Source of the DNA: Melioribacter roseus
GTDB taxonomy: Bacteria; Bacteroidota; Ignavibacteria; Ignavibacteriales; Melioribacteraceae
Length of the DNA: 64,000 bases
Assembly (NCBI GenBank): GCA_020724265.1
Contig: DYHH01000016.1
Location: forward strand, 1 to 64,000
Reading direction: 5' to 3'
How positions within the stretch are numbered: the first letter of the stretch is position 1; every line of letters starts with the position of its first letter. The position numbers and the translations under genes are program-made. A model generated the notes under the pieces. It was not told the origin of the DNA, searched no databases, and was given only the letters and a program-made list of their open reading frames with translations. Shown here in pieces: positions 43,776-51,881 of the stretch.

Positions 43776-44915
43776 ATGACCGAAGAATATAAAATACTTT
43801 TAGTGGAAGACGAAGCAAACGTTGCTAAATTATTCTCTTATAATCTTCAAAAAGTCGGCTTCAAATGTGACATTGCAGTCAATGGTGAAGAGGGCTTCGA
43901 AAAAGCGCTTAATATCAACCCGGACTTAATTATCAGTGATATTATGATGCCTGAAATGAATGGATTTGAATTCCGAAGAAAACTTTTGGATCATCCGGAA
44001 TTAAGAAAAATTCCTTTTGTCTTTTTAACTGCAAAAGGCGAAGATGACGATATACTTGAAGGATATGAACTCGAGATAGAAGATTATATTATAAAAACAT
44101 CTACGCCGCAAGTTGTAATTGCAAAAGTAAGAGCCATATTGCAAAGCAAAAAGAAAGAAAGAGCTAAAGCAGTTGAGGAAGTACAAAAAGCTGCCGGTTC
44201 TATGGGAGCCAAAGTTGTGCCCTCCGAATTCCCCAAGTTTGAAGGGTATGATATCAAACACTGGCATGTTCCCTTTGAAGAAACACCCGGAGGAGATTTT
44301 ATTGATTATGTAAATGTGAATGATGATTATCTCGTTGTTGTTCTCGGCGATGTAATGGGTAAAAAGTGGGGCGCATGGTATTTTGCAGTTGCCTATGCCG
44401 GTTATGTTAGAAGTGCAATACGGTTTGCTATTGAATCAACAGGGGCAATTAAAGCAGGTGAAATTGTTCAGAGCGTTAATAAATCTATTTTTAAAGACGA
44501 AAGACTTTCCGATGTATTCGTTACACTTTCAATTATTCTTCTAAACAAAAAAGAAAGGACGGCACATTACAGTGGTGCAGGTGATCTTCCAATATTTGTT
44601 TGTAAGAATCAAGAAGTTGAAGTAATAAAATCAAACGGACTTCTGCTCGGATTTAATGAGGTCGGCGATTATCAAGATATAACTATCGAATTGCAGCAAG
44701 ACGAATCTATTTATATGATCTCAGACGGTATTCTCGAATCTAGAAATCCAAGCACCGGTGAACAATTCGGAAAAGATAGATTAATAGAGGTTATTCGAAG
44801 AATTAAACCTACTGAGAATTCTGTTGATAAAATTAAACAAGCATTCTCTGAATTTACTTCAAGCAAATATGAAGACGATGTTAGTCTTCTATGTATTAAG
44901 GGACTTCCGAACTAA
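43776..44915 (+). CDS. Response regulator with PP2C/SpoIIE-type phosphatase output (RsbU-like)
   Basis: Residues 1-125 are a receiver with the acidic pocket and phospho-acceptor Asp in LIISDIMMPEMNGFEF, T in FLTAKGE and K in YIIKTST. Residues about 165-375 are a PP2C-family phosphatase (GDFIDYVNVNDDYLVVVLGDV, SGAGDLPIF, MISDGILESRNP, EDDVSLLCI) with the metal-binding Asp residues. It would dephosphorylate one or both STAS proteins when its receiver is switched. The gene is 9 bp after the STAS gene. Confidence 0.9.
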   Translation: MTEEYKILLVEDEANVAKLFSYNLQKVGFKCDIAVNGEEGFEKALNINPDLIISDIMMPEMNGFEFRRKLLDHPELRKIPFVFLTAKGEDDDILEGYELEIEDYIIKTSTPQVVIAKVRAILQSKKKERAKAVEEVQKAAGSMGAKVVPSEFPKFEGYDIKHWHVPFEETPGGDFIDYVNVNDDYLVVVLGDVMGKKWGAWYFAVAYAGYVRSAIRFAIESTGAIKAGEIVQSVNKSIFKDERLSDVFVTLSIILLNKKERTAHYSGAGDLPIFVCKNQEVEVIKSNGLLLGFNEVGDYQDITIELQQDESIYMISDGILESRNPSTGEQFGKDRLIEVIRRIKPTENSVDKIKQAFSEFTSSKYEDDVSLLCIKGLPN

Positions 44916-45916
44916 TTATAAAAATCTTTTAGTTTTGTTTTAAGATATTCAAAATGTTCTTTAGCAATAGTCACCTCTCTGTACATTTCTAAAATTTTAT
45001 TTTCGTCTAATTTATCCAAATCTTCTTCTCTTGGAAGAATTATAAGCCCGCTCATATCTACGGCGGCTGGACTAACCATAATTTTTTTAATTCCTTCTTC
45101 AAAGTAAAAGCGTGGTCTATGCTTCTTCCTGAAATAAACGATCAATTTCCATTTTTTGTTTTCGTACAGACAAAGTAAATTCATCATAGGTTCATCGGTA
45201 TTTGAACTGACGGATTTCAAAACATTATTAATAATAGAAAAACAATTCAGTATCTCAATCGATTCATGCGATTCTATAACTAAAATATTACGGTTGGTTA
45301 GTTCAAAACAATTGATGTTTATTCTTTTTCTGTCGATTGATAGGTTGCTTTTGTTAATTGCCCTTGTTGAAATCTGTTCTAGTATCGGGAATGATTCTTT
45401 ATTACCCATTTGAAAATGCAAATGATATGGGATGGAAGCCCCGCAAGCAGGTCCGTTATAAAAAACAATATACTTTTTACTTACATCACGTGAAATTAGA
45501 AGTAAATCATTTAAGTAAAATAAAATTGACTGCGGAATGTGTTTGCTTTTGGCAATAGTAAAATGCTCATTAAATATAGGATAAGGATTTAGTAAAAAGT
45601 TGTATTCTTTGTAATATTTAATGTAGCGCTGTTCAGCGGGAAGATTGGTTTCACAAAGAATGCATTCGGTTTCGGAAATGTTTTTTTTAACATCGGCAGA
45701 AGTAGAAATGATTCTCTTTGGGTTAACTTGAATCCTGCATGAAGTTCCGTCAATTATAATATCTTTTGTAATCGTATAAGATAAGTTTGCATAATTATCG
45801 GCAGCAACTTTCCAATTATTTAATTGATGTTCATATAATGCATCAACTCTATCTAAGAATGAATTTCCCTTTAGGAATTGTTCTATTTCCTTTTCAGCTA
45901 ATAACTGGTTCTTCAT
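44912..45916 (-). CDS. DUF4922/HIT-like nucleotidyltransferase-type protein
   Basis: The 334-residue protein has [15 protein letters not shown], a metal-site-like opening, [19 protein letters not shown] and the HIT-type YHLHFQMG (HxHxQ), matching the DUF4922 group of Bacteroidota. That group resembles galactose-1-phosphate or GDP-galactose phosphorylase folds. It probably transfers a nucleotide to or from a sugar phosphate. It overlaps the 3' end of the upstream GT2 gene by 4 bp and is its evident partner. Confidence 0.75.
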   Translation of the reverse strand: MKNQLLAEKEIEQFLKGNSFLDRVDALYEHQLNNWKVAADNYANLSYTITKDIIIDGTSCRIQVNPKRIISTSADVKKNISETECILCETNLPAEQRYIKYYKEYNFLLNPYPIFNEHFTIAKSKHIPQSILFYLNDLLLISRDVSKKYIVFYNGPACGASIPYHLHFQMGNKESFPILEQISTRAINKSNLSIDRKRININCFELTNRNILVIESHESIEILNCFSIINNVLKSVSSNTDEPMMNLLCLYENKKWKLIVYFRKKHRPRFYFEEGIKKIMVSPAAVDMSGLIILPREEDLDKLDENKILEMYREVTIAKEHFEYLKTKLKDFYN

Positions 45917-47364
45917 TTGTTGTTCATTTTTATGCGCGCAGCTATTTCGAGTGATCTTATTTTATCTTTATAATAATTGTTTCTGTTAATTTTATCGATG
46001 GAAAGATCGGAATCAGTATTTCCTTCCCATCTTCTGCAAGAATAAATTGATTCATAAATTCTACTGATTTTATATTTTCTCGAAATTGCTAAAGAGACAG
46101 CATAATCTTCACCGTAACTTGTATTAGGAAATCCGATTTCCCTAACAACCGGTGTATAAAATGCACGAGGTGCACCAAGTCCGTTGATTCTTAGTGCATT
46201 ATTCATTCCGTTTTCAGCGGTCCATTCTTTGTGATCAATCAGCCCCGGGGGAAGTTCGTTAAGATTGAAATCTGTCATTGTATAACTTCCTATAACCATC
46301 GCACATTTTTCAGAAAAGAATTTATCAACAATTTTTTCAATTGTATCTTCAGAATAATAAAGGTCATCACTATCTAGTTGTATGGCAAACATTCCGCATT
46401 TTTCATTTTGAATTGCTAAATTCCAACAGCCGCCTATGTTTAATGTTTTTGATTTTGGAATGAGGTGGATAATACCATCATGCTTTGAGGAATATCCTTC
46501 AATTAGCTCGGTAGTTCCATCAGTAGAATGGTTATTTACAATAATAATATTAAAATTATACCTTGTTTTTTGATTAATAGCTGAGTCTATAGCATCGGAA
46601 ATTGTTTTGACCCTATTCTTTACCGGTATTATTACAGAAGCGGTAATTGAGAAGTTGTTTTTATTGAATGTTTTTATTTCTTTGCCCGGTCTAATAAATG
46701 CTTTGATTCTTTTCAAATGCTCTGTTGCAGCGTATTCCATTTCTTTTTGTACTTCTCTGTTTTTCGGATCTACATAATCAAATTGTTTCTCGCCTGATTT
46801 ACGTAAATCTATTTCCTCATAACTATAAAGATATTCCGGGATATGCAACAACTCGTGTTTTTCTGAAATACGTAATCGTGCATCATAAAATGCTGCGTTA
46901 AGAAAATTATTTTTAGAAATACTTTCTTTTATAATTTCAGAACGAACTAAAATTATTTTCCCGAAATCGAAATCATCTCGTATGCTGCCCTTTTGATAAT
47001 CAATTAAAGGATGATTAACAGAAACACCATTTTTGATTTCAAAATAATCGCTATAAACAAACACCGAATTGGAATCTTCTGCTACTTGTACTAATCGATC
47101 AATGGAATTATCAAAAAAAACAACTCTTTCGTTGGAAAAAATAAGCAGTAAATATTTAGATTGAGAATACTCTGCAGCCAACTTTAAATCACGAGTATTA
47201 AATAAGTTTTTTATTTCAAAAGAACTTAAGCTATTCTCTTTAGAAAGAACTGTATCGCCATAAACATATATTGAACCGATTAGCTTGTGTCCCATTAAAT
47301 AATTGACAGTCTCAATGGATTTTGAATGGGAGTTTGATGATATCAAAACATCTGCTTTTTGCAT
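45913..47364 (-). CDS. Glycosyltransferase family 2 protein with N-terminal extension
   Basis: The C-terminal half (about 245-485) is a GT-A fold of family 2: [38 protein letters not shown] and [18 protein letters not shown] with the DxD motif. The first 230 residues form a second, GT-A-like domain lacking clear catalytic residues ([19 protein letters not shown]). The order with the DUF4922 gene (ATGA overlap) suggests a joint step in a cell-surface glycan or nucleotide-sugar pathway. The start may be ATG 47364 or GTG 47370. Confidence 0.8.
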   Translation of the reverse strand: MQKADVLISSNSHSKSIETVNYLMGHKLIGSIYVYGDTVLSKENSLSSFEIKNLFNTRDLKLAAEYSQSKYLLLIFSNERVVFFDNSIDRLVQVAEDSNSVFVYSDYFEIKNGVSVNHPLIDYQKGSIRDDFDFGKIILVRSEIIKESISKNNFLNAAFYDARLRISEKHELLHIPEYLYSYEEIDLRKSGEKQFDYVDPKNREVQKEMEYAATEHLKRIKAFIRPGKEIKTFNKNNFSITASVIIPVKNRVKTISDAIDSAINQKTRYNFNIIIVNNHSTDGTTELIEGYSSKHDGIIHLIPKSKTLNIGGCWNLAIQNEKCGMFAIQLDSDDLYYSEDTIEKIVDKFFSEKCAMVIGSYTMTDFNLNELPPGLIDHKEWTAENGMNNALRINGLGAPRAFYTPVVREIGFPNTSYGEDYAVSLAISRKYKISRIYESIYSCRRWEGNTDSDLSIDKINRNNYYKDKIRSLEIAARIKMNNK

Positions 47365-47581
47365 GAGCACAAATCATTTTTCAATAATAAACTAATTTAT
47401 TAAAAATTTATAGAATAAGAAGACTATAAATTGGGGAAAGTTGTCGGTTACAAAATTTCAATAATCTTGTAGTCAAGAAATCATTAAGTAGAGGAAAATT
47501 TTTTATTTTGATATAAACATCTAAGTTAATGATAAAATAAATAATGCGAAAACAGTCCTTAATATAATAATATTAAATTGT

Positions 47582-47597
47582 TGTGATACATATCACA
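47582..47597. promoter_or_regulatory. Perfect CRP-type palindrome
   Basis: TGTGA-TACATA-TCACA matches the CRP/FNR-family consensus TGTGA-N6-TCACA exactly; the full palindrome TTGTGATACATATCACAA spans 47581-47598. It lies in the 333-bp gap between the divergent GT2 gene and a small hypothetical gene, where CRP-type regulators would act. The rest of this gap (47371-47697) is AT-rich, with no other feature I recognise. Confidence 0.5.
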
Positions 47598-47697
47598 AAT
47601 TAGTAGAAACTTTGAAACCATCTTAGCATCATACTTTTTAAAGGACTTGCAAAAAAGATTCTGTTTCAACAATACTTTTTCTGATATAAAAATTTTA

Positions 47698-48003
47698 ATG
47701 ATCAAAAAACCACTAAAATATTGTCTGTTGATTTTCTTCACGGCTGTCATATTAAATGGTGAGCTACCTCTATCAAATATGTATGAAATAAACAATAAGT
47801 GTTCTATTATCACAATTACGCAAGGCGGAACATATAGTAGCTTTTCAGTTTTCAGTGTTAATAGTATCAGCGTAGAATCAACAAGTCAATCTAATCACGA
47901 ATATCATTTCAATAATTTCGCCCAATTGCTTTATAAGGGCACAACAATTGATATCTCCCAAATTCTTTTGGGGGGTAGAATCAAACTTGAGTTGCAAATT
48001 TAG
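47698..48003 (+). CDS. Small exported hypothetical protein
   Basis: From the ATG at 47698 the 101-residue product starts with a possible signal peptide (MIKKPLKYCLLIFFTAVILNG) and then reads as a Ser/Ile/Asn-rich short domain (ITITQGGTYSSFSVFSVNSI). Nothing is recognisable, and no strong ribosome site is present. It may be a real exported protein or a chance frame; the CRP-type palindrome 100 bp upstream slightly favours a gene. Confidence 0.35.
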   Translation: MIKKPLKYCLLIFFTAVILNGELPLSNMYEINNKCSIITITQGGTYSSFSVFSVNSISVESTSQSNHEYHFNNFAQLLYKGTTIDISQILLGGRIKLELQI

Positions 48004-48063
48004 TTTTTTCAATTCTTCTAAAATTATCCGGCTTTTATTTATGAACAAACAAAAGGTAAATCT

Positions 48064-48531
48064 TTGAATACAGTAATAAAAATTATGTTGCTTTCGCTAT
48101 TCTCAATATCAGCTATATTTTTCGGAGTGCAAGTTTCAACTGCTGATGAGAATCTGAATTCTGAATATGAGTATTTTGAAACCGATAAAGAAATAAACAC
48201 ATTATTAGAAATAGACGCCATACCAAGTGGTACAATGGTAGCATCATGGTATGGTCCTGATTTCCACGGGAAGCAGACAGCAAACACAGAAATTTATAAT
48301 CAATTAGCATATACGGCAGCACATAAATCTCTGCCTTTTGGTACGATGCTGCGAGTTACTAATCCGCGAAACGGCAAACAAGTTATTGTAAGAATTAATG
48401 ACAGGGGGCCATATATTGACGGACGGGATATTGATCTATCCAAAGGTGCGGCAATAGCTCTTGGTATGATTGAAAAAGGAGTTATTCGTGTTGAAGTCGA
48501 GAAACTTGTTCCGAAAGCAATTACAGGATAG
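48064..48531 (+). CDS. RlpA-like septal ring protein (DPBB fold)
   Basis: The TTG start at 48064 follows AAAGG. A signal anchor (about 1-25) precedes a double-psi beta-barrel with ASWYGPDFHGKQTANTEIYN, AAHKSLPFGTMLRVTN and INDRGPYIDGRDIDLSKGAA, the RlpA signature with the catalytic-type Asp. RlpA cuts naked glycan strands or supports the division ring. There is no SPOR domain, which is common in this group. It is a single gene. Confidence 0.88.
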   Translation: MNTVIKIMLLSLFSISAIFFGVQVSTADENLNSEYEYFETDKEINTLLEIDAIPSGTMVASWYGPDFHGKQTANTEIYNQLAYTAAHKSLPFGTMLRVTNPRNGKQVIVRINDRGPYIDGRDIDLSKGAAIALGMIEKGVIRVEVEKLVPKAITG

Positions 48532-48586
48532 ATTAGATGAAAATTGTGAAATCCGTCAAAAATCAGATAAAAATGATAATGTTTTG

Positions 48587-48615
48587 TTGATAGTTTTGAA
48601 CATTCTTCTTATACT
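48587..48615 (+). promoter_or_regulatory. Promoter of the beta-barrel protein gene
   Basis: TTGATA (48587-48592) and TATACT (48610-48615) are spaced by exactly 17 bp. The start codon of the outer-membrane protein gene is 81 bp further on, behind AGGAGG, leaving a leader of about 75 bases. Confidence 0.45.
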
Positions 48616-48696
48616 TACACAACATTTTCGGAGGGCTAACCGAAAGGGTTTCAATATTTTTCAAATAACAAATTTATCTCACAACAGGAGGATTTC

Positions 48697-49269
48697 ATGA
48701 AAAAAGTACTTTTTACTGTGTTAATATTCGCTCTTTTTGTTTCATTTACACAGGCTCAAGATTTTGCAAAAAGGGGCGTTATTGAAGCCGGAGGCTCTAT
48801 TTCATTTACAAGTACAACAGCTGTCTCAGATGGTGAAACAGCAGATGATTCTCAATCAGCGTTCTCATTTATGCCGGAAGTTGGCTACTTTATTATTGAT
48901 GGTCTTGAATTAGGCTTACTCCCAGTTTTTAGATCTACCAGCTTTGGAGATGACTCACAAACAGATTTAGGGATTTACTTCGCTCCTCAATATCATTTTG
49001 ATCTAAAGAGCAGTATATATCCTTTTGTCGGTGCAATGGTTGGCTATAATTCTACAAAAATTGATGATGGAACAAATGATGCAACATTTAGTGGCCTTAG
49101 CTATGGTGGATTAGCAGGCATTAAGGTTCAAGTTGGTAAAGCTGCACTTGTGAATATAGGTGTCAATTATTTTATGTTCACATATAATCCAGAAGATTGG
49201 GATGGAGATAGAAATGGAGCTAATGTATTCGGTATATCTGCAGGTTTTTCAATCTTTTTTGGTAGATAA
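48697..49269 (+). CDS. Outer-membrane beta-barrel protein (OmpW/OmpA-barrel type)
   Basis: A signal peptide (1-20, ending TQAQ) precedes eight likely transmembrane strands, ending in the aromatic SIFFGR. Motifs such as FAPQYHFDLKSSIYPFVGAMVGYNS fit the small porin-like barrel families. A strong AGGAGG precedes the ATG and a good promoter and terminator frame the gene, so it should be well expressed. Confidence 0.78.
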   Translation: MKKVLFTVLIFALFVSFTQAQDFAKRGVIEAGGSISFTSTTAVSDGETADDSQSAFSFMPEVGYFIIDGLELGLLPVFRSTSFGDDSQTDLGIYFAPQYHFDLKSSIYPFVGAMVGYNSTKIDDGTNDATFSGLSYGGLAGIKVQVGKAALVNIGVNYFMFTYNPEDWDGDRNGANVFGISAGFSIFFGR

Positions 49270-49285
49270 TAATATTTTTTGTTTT

Positions 49286-49312
49286 AAGGCGACTGAAAAT
49301 GTCGCCTTTTTT
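49286..49312 (+). terminator. Intrinsic terminator of the beta-barrel gene
   Basis: AAGGCGAC (49286-49293) pairs with GTCGCCTT (49301-49308), followed by a T-run. It ends the outer-membrane protein gene and lies between convergent genes. Confidence 0.88.
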
Positions 49313-49339
49313 ATTTTAAAGAAGTTTTAAAACCGAGAA

Positions 49340-49870
49340 TTAACTCTTACTAAGCACTTTTAATTCTTCCATTGTAAACAATGGTATTAATTCTAAATCA
49401 GCTTTCGCAAGATTATCATATGATTTCGGATCTCTAACTATTACACATAACACGGTTTTAATTTTAGCCCCAAGCCCCCTTAATTGGTTCATGCTCGAAA
49501 TAATTTGTCCGCCGGTTGTGACAACGTCTTCAATTATGCACATGTTTTTATTTTTGAAATCAATACCCTCTGCTAATTTTCTCGTACCGTATTCTTTTGC
49601 TTGTTTTCTAACAAATACCGATGGAATATTTGTTTCAATTGAAAGAGCTGTTGATAATGGAATTCCCCCCATCTCTAAACCGCCTAAAACTTCTGTTCCT
49701 TGCGGAATTAGTAGTTTCATCTCGCGGGCTATTGGAATTAATAGATTGGGTACGGATTCAAATTTATACTTATCAAAATATTCATTTGATATTTGTCCGG
49801 AGCGAAGTAAAAACTCACCGGTGATATGAGAGATATTATAAATCTCTTTTCCTAATTCAGTTTTTGTCAT
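49340..49870 (-). CDS. pyrE: Orotate phosphoribosyltransferase
   Basis: The 176-residue enzyme makes OMP from orotate and PRPP in pyrimidine synthesis. It has the PRPP-binding motif MCIIEDVVTTGGQIISSM and the substrate-side region LGGLEMGGIPLSTALSI. Length and motifs fit PyrE. It overlaps by 4 bp the upstream GSCFA gene, so both come from one transcript. Confidence 0.88.
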   Translation of the reverse strand: MTKTELGKEIYNISHITGEFLLRSGQISNEYFDKYKFESVPNLLIPIAREMKLLIPQGTEVLGGLEMGGIPLSTALSIETNIPSVFVRKQAKEYGTRKLAEGIDFKNKNMCIIEDVVTTGGQIISSMNQLRGLGAKIKTVLCVIVRDPKSYDNLAKADLELIPLFTMEELKVLSKS

Positions 49871-50874
49871 TTTGTTTCTCGTAAGTTATTTTCATTTAAG
49901 TAAAGAAAAAATTTTTTTAACTCATCATCAAAATTAAGATGTGGATGAATTTTAACCAATGATCTAATTTTATTTATTTGAGACGAAGAAAACTCTTTTG
50001 TTTTAACCGAGTGGAGGTTCCTTATTTTATGTTCAGACGCATCAATTATTCTCTTGATCTCCGTTATTAATAATTGGCATTTATCACTAAGGACAGTTTG
50101 ACTGAATTTTTCCCAGATATATTCAACAGCCTGATCGTTTGGATGCAGCATATCAATATTGTAAAACCGGTAATCTCTTAATTCGTCAATCAGAATCTCG
50201 TATGAGGGGAAGTAAAATACATTCTCGAAAGAGTTAATTATATTATTAACAGCAAGGTGTAAACTTGATTTACTCAGTTGATTTTGACGAGCCCCGTCTT
50301 TCCAATGCCGAATCGGGGAAACTGTTAATATTATTTTAGCTTTAGGACTTTCATTCCGGATAAGATTAATCAGTTCAGAAATATTAATTGAGTTTTCCTC
50401 AACGTCAAGAAATTCTTTGTTAAATTTTTTTGAGGGAATTTTATGACAATTAGAAACTATAATATTTTTTTCTATATGCCGATAAACGAAAGATGTTCCA
50501 AGTGAAATAATTACCCAGTCAACATTTTTAATAAATTGAGCAACAGTTTTTGTATTAGAGTTAATTTTTTCTAAAACGTCTTCAAATTTATGACTCGAAA
50601 AATCACTATGATGAAAAAAGCTGTACCACTCATCTTGGTCAAATATAAGATCATCTTTAGTGAACACTTTTTTCAATGTTATTAATTCAAAAGAGTTTTT
50701 TATCGAAGCGGTGTTGTAAAGAACCCCAAAAGGATTTATGAGTGAATTGAACTTATACTTTAAAAAATAATTACCTACATTTTCCGCGAAACAAGATCCT
50801 ATTGTAAAAATCGTTTCATTATGCTCAATCTTTATCGGAAAGGGCTCTATCTCTATTTCGGTTCTAAATTTCAT
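49867..50874 (-). CDS. GSCFA-domain protein (SGNH-like hydrolase)
   Basis: The 335-residue protein starts with the GSCFA motif (IFTIGSCFAENVGNYF), in which the Ser replaces the GDS nucleophile of SGNH hydrolases. FGVLYNTASIKNSFEL, WVISLGTSFVY and the late DMLHPNDQAVEYIW (Asp-His pair) complete the site. The family is common in Bacteroidota; the substrate is unknown, possibly an acyl or glycan ester. It is translationally coupled to pyrE. Confidence 0.85.
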   Translation of the reverse strand: MKFRTEIEIEPFPIKIEHNETIFTIGSCFAENVGNYFLKYKFNSLINPFGVLYNTASIKNSFELITLKKVFTKDDLIFDQDEWYSFFHHSDFSSHKFEDVLEKINSNTKTVAQFIKNVDWVIISLGTSFVYRHIEKNIIVSNCHKIPSKKFNKEFLDVEENSINISELINLIRNESPKAKIILTVSPIRHWKDGARQNQLSKSSLHLAVNNIINSFENVFYFPSYEILIDELRDYRFYNIDMLHPNDQAVEYIWEKFSQTVLSDKCQLLITEIKRIIDASEHKIRNLHSVKTKEFSSSQINKIRSLVKIHPHLNFDDELKKFFLYLNENNLRETK

Positions 50875-50987
50875 AGGAAATTGATTTTATTATGCCGAAA
50901 TATAACTAATAACATTCTTATTCTTACTTTTTTTGATGAATTGGTGTTTTTTTTGTATAATGAATAAAATTACCGAGTATAAAAAAT

Positions 50988-51881
50988 ATGAAGCTTAAAA
51001 CAACTGCAATAGGAGAAATACTTTTTGATGTGTATCCTGCACAAAAAAAATTAGGCGGTGCTCCGTTTAATTTTATTTACCATGTATGGAAATTAACTAA
51101 TGACGGAAAGTTTATATCCCGTATCGGTAATGATAATTCGGGAAAAGAAATAATCGAATTTTTAGAAAAGCAGCAGTTCGATACTAATTATATACAAATA
51201 GATGATTCGGTGAATACCGGTGAGGTAAATGTGCAGCTTGATGAGAATAAAATCCCGACTTTTGAAATAATTAAAAACCGGGCTTACGATTTCATAGAGC
51301 ATAGACCGGAACTGGATGAATTAATGGAAAAATCCGACTTGCTATATTTCGGAACATTGGCTCAAAGAAACGAAACTTCACGAAACACAATTAGAACATT
51401 AATACAAAGTTCAAAAAAAGTTTTTTGTGACATCAACATTCGGCAAAATTATTACACAAAGGAAATAATTCATAAATCACTTGAGGCAAGCAACGCGGTC
51501 AAGCTCAATGCTGATGAGTTGGCATTAATTAATGATTTGTTGATAAGCAACGATTATGAACTTAAAAAAACCGCTAATGGAATAATCGAGAAATATAATC
51601 TTGAATTGCTTTGTGTAACACTCGGAAGTGAAGGTTCATATTTATTTAAAAGTAATGAAGAATCTTTTCATAAAACGGAAGTAAACAATATTGTTGATAC
51701 GGTCGGCGCCGGAGATGCGTATGCCGCTATTATGAGTCTTGGTTATTTAATGAATTGGGAAATTGAAAAAACAAACCAACTTGCATCCGAATTCGCTGCA
51801 GAAATTTGTACAATAAAGGGAGCTGTTCCAGAAGATGATAATATTTATAATAACTTCATAGAGAAAATAAAAAATGACTGA
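50988..51881 (+). CDS. PfkB-family fructokinase
   Basis: The 297-residue sugar kinase begins GEILFDVYPAQKKLGGAPFN (GG substrate loop) and has the PfkB signature DTVGAGDAYAAIMSLGY with the catalytic Asp. In this operon it most likely phosphorylates fructose released by sucrose synthase or made for sucrose-phosphate synthase. Its last 8 bp overlap the next gene. Confidence 0.85.
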   Translation: MKLKTTAIGEILFDVYPAQKKLGGAPFNFIYHVWKLTNDGKFISRIGNDNSGKEIIEFLEKQQFDTNYIQIDDSVNTGEVNVQLDENKIPTFEIIKNRAYDFIEHRPELDELMEKSDLLYFGTLAQRNETSRNTIRTLIQSSKKVFCDINIRQNYYTKEIIHKSLEASNAVKLNADELALINDLLISNDYELKKTANGIIEKYNLELLCVTLGSEGSYLFKSNEESFHKTEVNNIVDTVGAGDAYAAIMSLGYLMNWEIEKTNQLASEFAAEICTIKGAVPEDDNIYNNFIEKIKND

